64,000 nucleotides of DNA from an uncultured Alistipes sp. (GTDB lineage: Bacteria; Bacteroidota; Bacteroidia; Bacteroidales; Rikenellaceae), in contig CALUKI010000001.1 in assembly GCA_944321175.1 (NCBI GenBank), positions 1 through 64,000 of the forward strand, read 5' to 3'. The position numbers and the translations under genes were made by a program. Positions 8,822-16,055 of the stretch are shown here, piece by piece; positions within the stretch are counted from its first letter, which is position 1; each line of letters begins with the position of its first letter. The notes under the pieces were generated by a model. The model made no database searches. It saw only the letters and a program-made list of their open reading frames with translations, and had not been told where the DNA came from.

Positions 8822-9090
8822 GGGGGGGGGCTGCGGACAGGACGGGAGAGGGGACAAGCAGAAGACAAGGAGCCGGAACGCGGGAAAAAAGCTGGAAAAG
8901 AGGGGAAACCGGCGGGATGGCAATCCAAAGGAGAGCATGAACGCCGAATGCCGGCAAACCGGTACGGCGGACAGCCGGACGGGCCAAACGCATAAGCGCC
9001 GGGGCTGCAGCAAAGTCACAAAAAAAGCCGAAGGGCCGGACAGACAGCCGGCCGGATTCCGATGCGCCGCGCATCGCCAGAGGGGGGGGG
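8822..9090 (+). repeat. non-coding spacer: purine-rich tract flanked by two G9 runs
   Basis: The 517-base gap 8656-9173 holds no credible gene. After the terminator at 8731-8760 a G9 run (8822-8830) begins a purine-rich plus-strand segment to about 8990, built of GGGA/GAAG-type words. A second G9 run sits at 9082-9090, just before the DUF4295 terminator. Short open frames here have low-complexity Arg/Gly/Lys-rich translations and no start context, so they are not annotated. Confidence 0.6.
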
Positions 9091-9095
9091 AAAAC

Positions 9096-9130
9096 ACAAA
9101 AGGCATCACCTGCTGCGGGATGCCTTTTGT
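9096..9130 (-). terminator. terminator of the rpmB-rpmG-DUF4295 cluster
   Basis: A 12-bp perfect stem (ACAAAAGGCATC and complement, 11-base loop) located 43 bases beyond the DUF4295 stop. It ends in a T-rich arm on the minus strand, and the G9/C9 run lies immediately outside it. Confidence 0.75.
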
Positions 9131-9173
9131 ATTAAGAGCCGGGACTCTTAACTACCAAATCCGTCCAAAGAGC

Positions 9174-9332
9174 CTATTTCTTCTCTTCGAAGAACTCCTT
9201 TATGTGATCGTTCGGAACGATGCTCTCCTTGAACATGTATGCGCCGGTCTTCGGGGATTTCACCATCTTGATGCACTTGGTAAACTGCTTGCCGACACCG
9301 GTCTTCAGGGTTGCGACTACTTTCTTTGCCAT
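9174..9332 (-). CDS. DUF4295 protein, ribosomal-cluster small basic protein
   Basis: A 52-residue Lys-rich protein beginning MAKKVVATLKTGVGKQFTKC and ending HIKEFFEEKK. This is the small conserved protein that follows rpmG in Bacteroidota (DUF4295). It is too short to be obvious among ORFs, but it is in the expected place, 14 bases after rpmG on the same strand. It probably associates with the ribosome; direct function is unknown. Confidence 0.9.
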   Translation of the reverse strand: MAKKVVATLKTGVGKQFTKCIKMVKSPKTGAYMFKESIVPNDHIKEFFEEKK

Positions 9333-9346
9333 AACGCTCGATACGA

Positions 9347-9529
9347 TTATTTGATTTCACGATGTAACGTCACCCGCTTCAGATACGGATTGTACTTCCT
9401 ACGCTCCAGACGATCCGGGGTGTTCTTCTTGTTCTTGGTGGTGATGTAACGGGACATGCCCGCAACACCGCTCTCCTTCTGTTCGGTGCATTCGAGGATG
9501 ACCTGAACACGGTTGCCTTTCTTTGCCAT
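9347..9529 (-). CDS. rpmG: 50S ribosomal protein L33
   Basis: A 60-residue basic protein beginning [18 protein letters not shown] and containing the L33 signature region [21 protein letters not shown]. The length is slightly above that of the E. coli protein, as usual for this phylum. The zinc-ribbon cysteine pairs of some L33 proteins are absent, so this is the zinc-independent form. It lies 13 bases after rpmB. Confidence 0.97.
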   Translation of the reverse strand: MAKKGNRVQVILECTEQKESGVAGMSRYITTKNKKNTPDRLERRKYNPYLKRVTLHREIK

Positions 9530-9542
9530 TTCTCAATACGGT

Positions 9543-9776
9543 TTAGTAAATCTTCCTGGGACATGCCGCCTCGCGCAAGGCTGCTGCAAGCCCTTTCTTG
9601 TTGATGGTTTTCATTCCGGCGGCCGACACCTTCAGGGTAATCCAGCGGCCCTCCTCCTCAGACCAGAAACGCTTCGTCTTCAGATTCGGACTGAACTTGC
9701 GCTTGGTCTTGCGGTTCGAGTGAGAGACATTGTTGCCAATCACCGCCACCTTGCCTGTAATCTCGCAAACTTTCAT
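9543..9776 (-). CDS. rpmB: 50S ribosomal protein L28
   Basis: A 77-residue protein. The start at 9776 gives [20 protein letters not shown] and the conserved [12 protein letters not shown] core. The open frame extends further upstream to 9959, but this start matches the family N-terminus and sits 37 bases after a -7 element. It is the first gene of the rpmB-rpmG-DUF4295 unit. Confidence 0.97.
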   Translation of the reverse strand: MKVCEITGKVAVIGNNVSHSNRKTKRKFSPNLKTKRFWSEEEGRWITLKVSAAGMKTINKKGLAAALREAACPRKIY

Positions 9777-9812
9777 TGTTCTGTTGGTTTTTGTTTCGCC
9801 ACAATTGGCCTG

Positions 9813-9820
9813 CAAAGATA
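9813..9820 (-). promoter_or_regulatory. -7 element of the rpmB operon
   Basis: TATCTTTG on the minus strand, an exact TAnnTTTG match, 37 bases before rpmB. The upstream sequence is A/T-rich with no clear TTTG. Confidence 0.65.
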
Positions 9821-10001
9821 GGAATTTTTTTCGACAGTCGTATTCTCCCTGCAAAAAAAACATTCCTGCATCCCGAATAACGGCGGCACAGGCTTCGCAA
9901 CACCCGCACCGGACGCCGCATCCGCACCAGCACCGGAAAACTTTCAGAACACGCCGCACGCCAATCCGCCCAATACCGCGGCATCGGCCGTGCTTCGGCG
10001 C

Positions 10002-10637
10002 TCATTTCACCCCGCGACATCGGTTCAGAACATATCCGCTGCCGGATTTGCGCACTACGCCCTGCTCGATCAGCTGCGCAATGGCACGCGACAGAGAGGG
10101 ACGTGCAACACCCAATATGAACGCCGTCTCCTGAAGGTTCTGGACAGACCCGTTTTTCGACAAATAGCCGATCACCCGCGAAGAGAGCGTCTGCAAAGCG
10201 AAATCATTGAGCTTGCCGCTCAAGAAAAGACTGTGGTCCGACAATACCGTCAAAAAGTTGCGCAAGACGGCATGGTCCTTTTCGAGCAGTTCCAGCACGC
10301 ACATCTTATCGACAATCCACAACTTGCAGTCGGTATGGGCGATGATGGAGACGGGCAGCAGCCCTTCCGTCCCGAAAATGAAGGTTGAGGCCAGCACATC
10401 CGGAGCATCCAGCGCGTCCAGCACGAACACCTTCCCTTCATCATTGGTCATCTGCGCATAAACACTCCCTTCGCACAACAGATAGAGCGAACGGCATACG
10501 CTGTTCTGCATGGCAATAAAATCGCCCTTCCCGTACGAACTGTACCGACCGGGGGACTTTTTCAAAATCGGATCAACCACCTCCGGCTCGCTTCCCCTGA
10601 AAAGAGGCATGTCGTATAATCTGAATCCACCCGCCAT
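10002..10637 (-). CDS. Crp/Fnr-family transcriptional regulator
   Basis: A 211-residue protein. Residues 15-125 form a cyclic-nucleotide-binding-type beta-roll (YGKGDFIAMQNSVCRSLYLL, EGSVYAQ). A long dimerisation helix follows, then a C-terminal winged HTH (about 150-205) with LQETAFILGVARPSLSRAIA. There are no N-terminal Fnr-type iron-sulphur cysteines, so the ligand is unknown. An alternative start is the Met at residue 10. It is divergent from the lipoprotein operon starting at 10934, and a 16-bp perfect palindrome lies between them, so it probably regulates that operon. Confidence 0.88.
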   Translation of the reverse strand: MAGGFRLYDMPLFRGSEPEVVDPILKKSPGRYSSYGKGDFIAMQNSVCRSLYLLCEGSVYAQMTNDEGKVFVLDALDAPDVLASTFIFGTEGLLPVSIIAHTDCKLWIVDKMCVLELLEKDHAVLRNFLTVLSDHSLFLSGKLNDFALQTLSSRVIGYLSKNGSVQNLQETAFILGVARPSLSRAIAQLIEQGVVRKSGSGYVLNRCRGVK

Positions 10638-10802
10638 CCTGCATCTTTTTTTACCCGCCCGTCAAATTCCGGCAGCCGTCCCTCTTCGTCCGGAAAAAAT
10701 TCAAATCCGAGAAGCCGGCCCGAAGCTCCTGCCGCCGGAAACATCACCGGAAGGTGAAACACAATGAACACTTCAAGCCGTTTGCATGCAAAATCATTCC
10801 GC

Positions 10803-10818
10803 CGTAACATATGTTACG
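10803..10818. promoter_or_regulatory. perfect palindrome, probable Crp/Fnr operator
   Basis: CGTAACATATGTTACG is a 16-bp perfect palindrome (GTAAC-N4-GTTAC core). It lies between the divergent regulator (start 10637) and the lipoprotein operon, and overlaps the -33 position of the promoter whose -7 is at 10840-10847. This placement fits a class II activator site. Confidence 0.6.
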
Positions 10819-10839
10819 CTCCATACGATGCGCCGATTT

Positions 10840-10847
10840 TACTTTTG
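10840..10847 (+). promoter_or_regulatory. -7 element of the metzincin/lipoprotein operon
   Basis: TACTTTTG matches TAnnTTTG, 86 bases before the ATG at 10934. No TTTG is present at -33; the palindrome at 10803-10818 occupies that position, consistent with dependence on an activator. Confidence 0.6.
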
Positions 10848-10933
10848 CACCCGATTTTGAGTCGGAGCACTCACAGGAAACAACGGACATCCGATACAAA
10901 TGCGGATGTAAAATTACACAAATTAAGAACCAA

Positions 10934-12784
10934 ATGAGCAGATTTTTCATAATTATTCTCATGAGTTGCGCAGTTCTGAGCTCCTGCCGGCAGGACGAAG
11001 AACTGCAAGTGCCGACAACGGCACAACAGGGAATCGTCGTCAAACTGCGTTACGACGCCTACCGGGGAGAAACCCGTTCGGCACTTCGGCAGACGGCGGA
11101 TTATGACCGCGTGGAGTACTGCGTGGTCGATGGGGCCGGATCGGTCGTCGGCAATGTCAAAGGCGTATATGACCCGGACTCTTCAGAGCTGAAAATCGAA
11201 AGGTTGCACGAAGGAGACTATCGGTTGCTGCTGCTCGGCATCCGGGGAGACTGGCGAAACGATGGGATCGATGTCCGGAAAATGGTTCACATCGAAGATA
11301 CATGGATCACTTTCCCCGACGAGATTCTCAAGCCGCTTGGCGCGGAATATTTCTATTCACAAACCCCGTTTACCGTGACCGCGCGGAATACCGGAAGCGG
11401 GAATGAGCAGACAACCGATCTGCCGGCGGAGATCATCCAGAACCGAATCGTAGGCCGCACCGACTTCTCCTTTGTCTTCAACAACACCTATGTCCGTACA
11501 GCCGTGCTGTCCAAAAGCGCCCTGCTGACCCGGGCCCGGTTCTACACGGGATTGACCGGCACCGGCAGCTTTGTCGGCGAAAGCGCGTCCGCTTGTCTGT
11601 CGCTGGATCTCAATGTTGCCGCATCCTGCATTTTCCTGCCGACAGTCGATGGCTCCGCCTTTACCGGAGAGGTCGAGGTCATAACGCGCAACTATCGCGG
11701 AAACGACATTTGCCGCACCTACGGGTTCGAACTCCCCGCCGTCGAAGCGAACCGCATCGGGCGCATCGATACCTGCGTAATCCATCCGGATGACGAATCG
11801 GGAACCATGTTCATTACCGAAACGGCATACGCCGAAGGGAAACATGCGTTCATCCTTCAGGACGGCGAGCCGAAAACCGTCTATGCGGATCCTGCGCTGC
11901 GTGCTTTCAACACCTCGCGGCCGCTGCAGATCTCTGCAACCGAAGACGGACTTCTGCATGTCCGCTTCTATTCGCCGCGCGCCTTGAACGGCGTACTGAT
12001 CAAAGCCCGCATCCCGCGCCTCGGCAACGACTGCTTCGATCTGGCCTATTTCGACCACATCCCCGCCTTTGCGGAGTTCTATGAAACGCTGCCCATCACG
12101 CAGCGCAAAAGCATCTGCCGCACGGAATCGGGACGATGGATGACCCTCCCGCAAATGGATCCGTCGGATTTGGATGGCATCGAGTTCGAAGTCGAATCGA
12201 AAGACCCCTACTGGGCGAAGCTCAAAAAAATCATTCACGGATGGAACATCAGTTTCCATCTCTATGGCGGAGATCCGGATCTGCCCGACGGCGGGCCCGC
12301 GGGGAACTGGATGGGAATCCGTCCCGTACATTGCCGCGAAGCGGTAGCGCTGTTCCTCAATTTCACCTACATGATCGACATGCCCGAACATGAGGAGATC
12401 CTGCGGGCCAACGAAGACCGTCTCTACGGCAACGGCGGGGTCGATGACAAGGTTACGGCCGAAACCGTCTTACGGCAGATGCGGCAGGAACGCACGTTGC
12501 GTGTGGGATTGGTATATCCCGGCAATGGCGTTGTCGGATTGGGCGGCGGCAACGTTTTCGGCGCCTACCAGCAAAGCTGGCTCCAGCACTATTCCGACAC
12601 CTATTCATGCGAGATCCTGTTCCATGAACTGGGACATGTAATGGGATACAGCCATAGCAGTTCGTTTACCTATGGCCCTTGGGCGCAGGAGTTGATGAAC
12701 AGATTCTACGTTGATCATATCGATCGGATGCCGATCGACTCGCCCGCATACCTGAACAGCAGCATGAATCCGAATTTATATTAA
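10934..12784 (+). CDS. lipoprotein with C-terminal metzincin-type zinc protease motif
   Basis: A 616-residue protein. The start at 10934 gives a lipoprotein signal with lipobox LSSC (Cys18); the frame is open further upstream but that part crosses the promoter. The long N-terminal region is beta-rich and resembles fimbrillin-anchor modules. Near the C-terminus is HELGHVMGYSH (His564, Glu565, His568, His574), the HExxHxxGxxH zinc motif of metzincins. A possible Met-turn (Met611) lies five residues from the end. The catalytic core therefore sits at the extreme C-terminus, which is unusual. It heads a run of four lipoprotein genes on the same strand. I cannot assign a peptidase family. Confidence 0.8.
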   Translation: MSRFFIIILMSCAVLSSCRQDEELQVPTTAQQGIVVKLRYDAYRGETRSALRQTADYDRVEYCVVDGAGSVVGNVKGVYDPDSSELKIERLHEGDYRLLLLGIRGDWRNDGIDVRKMVHIEDTWITFPDEILKPLGAEYFYSQTPFTVTARNTGSGNEQTTDLPAEIIQNRIVGRTDFSFVFNNTYVRTAVLSKSALLTRARFYTGLTGTGSFVGESASACLSLDLNVAASCIFLPTVDGSAFTGEVEVITRNYRGNDICRTYGFELPAVEANRIGRIDTCVIHPDDESGTMFITETAYAEGKHAFILQDGEPKTVYADPALRAFNTSRPLQISATEDGLLHVRFYSPRALNGVLIKARIPRLGNDCFDLAYFDHIPAFAEFYETLPITQRKSICRTESGRWMTLPQMDPSDLDGIEFEVESKDPYWAKLKKIIHGWNISFHLYGGDPDLPDGGPAGNWMGIRPVHCREAVALFLNFTYMIDMPEHEEILRANEDRLYGNGGVDDKVTAETVLRQMRQERTLRVGLVYPGNGVVGLGGGNVFGAYQQSWLQHYSDTYSCEILFHELGHVMGYSHSSSFTYGPWAQELMNRFYVDHIDRMPIDSPAYLNSSMNPNLY

Positions 12785-12792
12785 TACGAAGC

Positions 12793-15063
12793 ATGAAAAC
12801 ACGCTCAGTCACACATATCGCATCGCTGTTTCTGGTATCGGCCTTTACAGCCGCATGCAGCGGCGATCCCGATTTCATCGGCTCCGCGACGGACGGCACA
12901 CTTGCCGTGCGGTTATATCCGGCCGTACAGACCGGCACACGTCCTGCAGGCGAGGCGTCGCAGGACAATCCGTCGAATGGGACGTTCTCGGATTCGGAGT
13001 TGCGAACGGTCAGGGCCTACCGTTTCGAGTCCGGAATCCTTCAGGAGATTCTGGAAGGCTCGGCAACCGGGGAAGAGGGCCTGTACACATTCTACAGCTC
13101 TTCGATGAGCGGCGAACTCCATTTCATCGCCAACGGAGACAAGGCGGCCGCACTGGAATCACTTCAGCCTTATGCGGCCACCGAAGAGCAATTCCGGATG
13201 ATCGAGGCAGGCATCGGTCAGATGGTCGGGTCAGAGGTTCTGATGACCGGGCTTCTGACACTCGACGGTTCGACAACCAACGGCACATCCGTCGCCCTGC
13301 GACGCAGCGTGGCGCGTATCGATCTGGTATCGGCAGACAAAGATGTTCTCGTACACGACGTGACGATCCGCAATATCGCCACAAAAGGATACGTCAACGA
13401 GCAGGAACGCCTGCTCACGCCGTCGTCGGCCGGAAAGGATACGTTTCACAAATCCTACCCGGATCTTCCGTTCGGAAACCGACGTGAAACGCTGCTATAT
13501 CTCTGCGAACAGAAAAACGAGACGCTTGCGGTCGAAGCGTTGGTCTCTTTCGGGGGCGGCCTCCACCGCATGCAGAGCCGCCTTCCCTCCGAGATTCACC
13601 GGAATACGATCTACACGCTGCAAGTACATGGGAAAGGTGCCGATGCCACGCTCTCCGTTATTGCCGGCGACTGGGAAGCCGGAGGTGAAACCGGCACGAC
13701 ACCGCATCCAAAAGCGCTCATCGACGTCGAGGCGTCGGCACTGACCGACGGCGTAAGGGTAAGCGCGACACGGGATACGGTTTTCATATCGCATACGCCC
13801 AAAGAGTTCCGGCTGGTTCTGCTGGCGGAACCCGATGCCGGAATATCCGTCGAAGGCTGGGTGGCGGGTGCGTCCGTATCGCCCGAACCGATAGACAGAA
13901 CGTTGCAGCAGGTCGCCTCCGTCGCGGTGTCGAGCGCATTGCGCATGCCCGGCAGTACGGAAGAGTACATTTACCTGGATCTGCACGATGCGGCCGCATC
14001 GACAGGGCGTGTCGTTCTCGTCTTCGAGGCACATCCGGTACAACTTGACGGTCTTGTCGAACTCGACGACAACGGGCTCTGCGATTTCGGCCGTTACGTC
14101 GAGGGCGAACTGAGCCGCATCACGATGACGAAAGAGAAGGCAATCCGGCTCGAATTCGATGCCGGTACCGATGCGTGGATGAAACTCGTCGCCGACAACG
14201 GCAGCCGGCGGCTGCTGGCCGGATGGAAACCCAACGATCCAAAAGCCGACGGCCGCATACAGGAGGGGCATCTCGTCATCTCGGAACCCGACGGGTCGGA
14301 GGAGGAACGCTATACGATACGCCGGCGCAACTGGGGCCTTCCGGTCGTCCGCATCGGCGGCACATGGTGGTGCAAATACAACCTGCGGGGTACGGCCGGA
14401 GCGTTTGCCGATCAGGTGTCGATTGCGGACGACCCCGCTTCGGGAGCCGCTCTCACCGATTACCTGTCCCGATGCGACGAAACGGAGCTGCTGCGGCTGT
14501 TGGGCGACCAATACCAGGCCGGCAATCCGCAAGGACTTCCGCTGCGGCATGACGGATCGGCATTCTATCACGAAGGCATGCAGCCGTCGGGACAGAATTT
14601 CGGAACGATGGATCCGGCCGCGATGACGCCCGAAGGTTACCGCATCCCGGATTATGACGACTATGCGTTCTTCAGCGGCAGCGAGAATTACAATCTCGGC
14701 GGGGTCGGGCAACGCACCTATAAAAACATGGCCGGCGAAGAGATGGGAATCCGGATTGTCGAACGCGACGTGAACTTTCTCGGACACGGCTACGGCGTTG
14801 TCGCCTTCTATGAGTTTCAGACAGGCGATGCCTGCTGGACGCTGTGCGGGCTGGGACATCAGTGGGACACCGCACCGGGCAACATCGCACGGATGATGGT
14901 TCTGTTCGCCACATACGGCAACGCCTCGAAAACATGGTACATGGAGGGATATGCCCAACAGGTAAAACCGAACCAGAACTGGTTCAAGTACACGGCTCAG
15001 AACACCACCAAGACACGCACGATCCGGTGCATCAAGGCACCGGTCGAATACATCTACGAATAA
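12793..15063 (+). CDS. fimbrillin-anchor (Mfa2/FimB-like) lipoprotein with FISUMP-like C-terminal domain
   Basis: A 756-residue lipoprotein (Cys22 after FTAA). The N-terminal part (about 30-300) has the pattern of Mfa2/FimB-type proteins: an early VRLYPAVQTGTR strand, GELHFIANGDK, RRSVARIDLV and IHRNTIYTLQVHG. The C-terminal half (about 430-756) contains NWGLPVVRIGGTWWCKYN, the WWCKYN feature of FISUMP-type domains, and ends IRCIKAPVEYIYE. It starts 8 bases after the metzincin gene. It is homologous along its length to the 16056 protein. Likely a cell-surface subunit or tip adhesin; function not shown. Confidence 0.75.
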   Translation: MKTRSVTHIASLFLVSAFTAACSGDPDFIGSATDGTLAVRLYPAVQTGTRPAGEASQDNPSNGTFSDSELRTVRAYRFESGILQEILEGSATGEEGLYTFYSSSMSGELHFIANGDKAAALESLQPYAATEEQFRMIEAGIGQMVGSEVLMTGLLTLDGSTTNGTSVALRRSVARIDLVSADKDVLVHDVTIRNIATKGYVNEQERLLTPSSAGKDTFHKSYPDLPFGNRRETLLYLCEQKNETLAVEALVSFGGGLHRMQSRLPSEIHRNTIYTLQVHGKGADATLSVIAGDWEAGGETGTTPHPKALIDVEASALTDGVRVSATRDTVFISHTPKEFRLVLLAEPDAGISVEGWVAGASVSPEPIDRTLQQVASVAVSSALRMPGSTEEYIYLDLHDAAASTGRVVLVFEAHPVQLDGLVELDDNGLCDFGRYVEGELSRITMTKEKAIRLEFDAGTDAWMKLVADNGSRRLLAGWKPNDPKADGRIQEGHLVISEPDGSEEERYTIRRRNWGLPVVRIGGTWWCKYNLRGTAGAFADQVSIADDPASGAALTDYLSRCDETELLRLLGDQYQAGNPQGLPLRHDGSAFYHEGMQPSGQNFGTMDPAAMTPEGYRIPDYDDYAFFSGSENYNLGGVGQRTYKNMAGEEMGIRIVERDVNFLGHGYGVVAFYEFQTGDACWTLCGLGHQWDTAPGNIARMMVLFATYGNASKTWYMEGYAQQVKPNQNWFKYTAQNTTKTRTIRCIKAPVEYIYE

Positions 15064-15108
15064 CGGCACAGAAACAAGAGAATCAGAAACGCATAAAAAG
15101 CAGAAAAC

Positions 15109-16023
15109 ATGAAACGACTCACATTGCAGGAGATGAAAAGCACGGCACGGCACACGCTTTTATCCCTTTTGCCGGCATTGTCCGGCTTTGCATGTTCCGA
15201 CGACAAAGCGACAGCGGTTCCGCCCGCCACAACTCCCGCAGCCGCGATCCGCATAGCGGATTACGACGGGGGCGGACAGCACCTTGAAGGCGAACAGGCC
15301 ATCAACGACCTGCGCATCTGCCACTTCGAAAACGGGCTGCTGACAGCGATCCATGAACACGACATTGCATCCGACGACGGAAGTTATGCGATTCCGCTCG
15401 AACAACAGGGCGGGACGTTGTACGTCGTAGCCAATACCGACGGAATCATCGACTGGGAAGCCCTTCGGGGGCAATCGCTCACCGAAGCTGAATGGCTGAA
15501 GAAAACCGTCCCGATGAACGGCGCACAGGCAACGCCGCACTTCTTTTCCGGCAGCGCCGCACTCGGCACGCAAACGGACGGCCATCCGACCGTTCCGGTC
15601 ACACTCAAACGCGGCCTTGCCCGTTTCGACCTGAGGATCCGCACCGTCGGCACGACCTCGGTAGAGCGTTTCACGCTGCATAACGCCGCTCAATCGGCCT
15701 ACCTGTTCGCGGGCCCCGACATCCTCTCCCCCGCCGATACGGAGCGTAAGGATGTTACGCTCGATTTCGACACGCCGCTCCAGAGCGACAAAGCGGGCAT
15801 CCTCTATCTTGGAGAACAGCAGAATGTCGATCTCGCAGTCCGCATCGAAGCGGTCATCGACGGCCGGCGCAAGGTATTGACCCAACCGTTCGAAGGCGAC
15901 ATCAAACGCAACACGATCTACACGGTAACCATCCGCAAGGATGTCATCGACATCCGGCTCGATGTCGCATTCGACGAGTGGGAGCAGGGCGGAGATACGG
16001 AGCTGTCGCCGCAGGCAGCATAG
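15109..16023 (+). CDS. short fimbrillin-anchor-like lipoprotein (paralogue lacking the C-terminal domain)
   Basis: A 304-residue lipoprotein, Cys29 after SGFA (a Met at residue 9 is an alternative start). It matches the N-terminal half of the 16056 protein: LRICHFENGLLTAIHEHDI, GGTLYVVANTD, LKRGLARFDLRI, AGILYLGEQQNVDLAV and IKRNTIYTVTIRKDVIDI all have close counterparts. It stops just after the FDEWEQGG segment and has no WWCKYN domain. The end looks natural rather than frameshifted, because no homologous continuation is seen in other frames. Confidence 0.75.
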   Translation: MKRLTLQEMKSTARHTLLSLLPALSGFACSDDKATAVPPATTPAAAIRIADYDGGGQHLEGEQAINDLRICHFENGLLTAIHEHDIASDDGSYAIPLEQQGGTLYVVANTDGIIDWEALRGQSLTEAEWLKKTVPMNGAQATPHFFSGSAALGTQTDGHPTVPVTLKRGLARFDLRIRTVGTTSVERFTLHNAAQSAYLFAGPDILSPADTERKDVTLDFDTPLQSDKAGILYLGEQQNVDLAVRIEAVIDGRRKVLTQPFEGDIKRNTIYTVTIRKDVIDIRLDVAFDEWEQGGDTELSPQAA

Positions 16024-16055
16024 AAACAGGAGTTTTCACGATCAACGGCACGACC

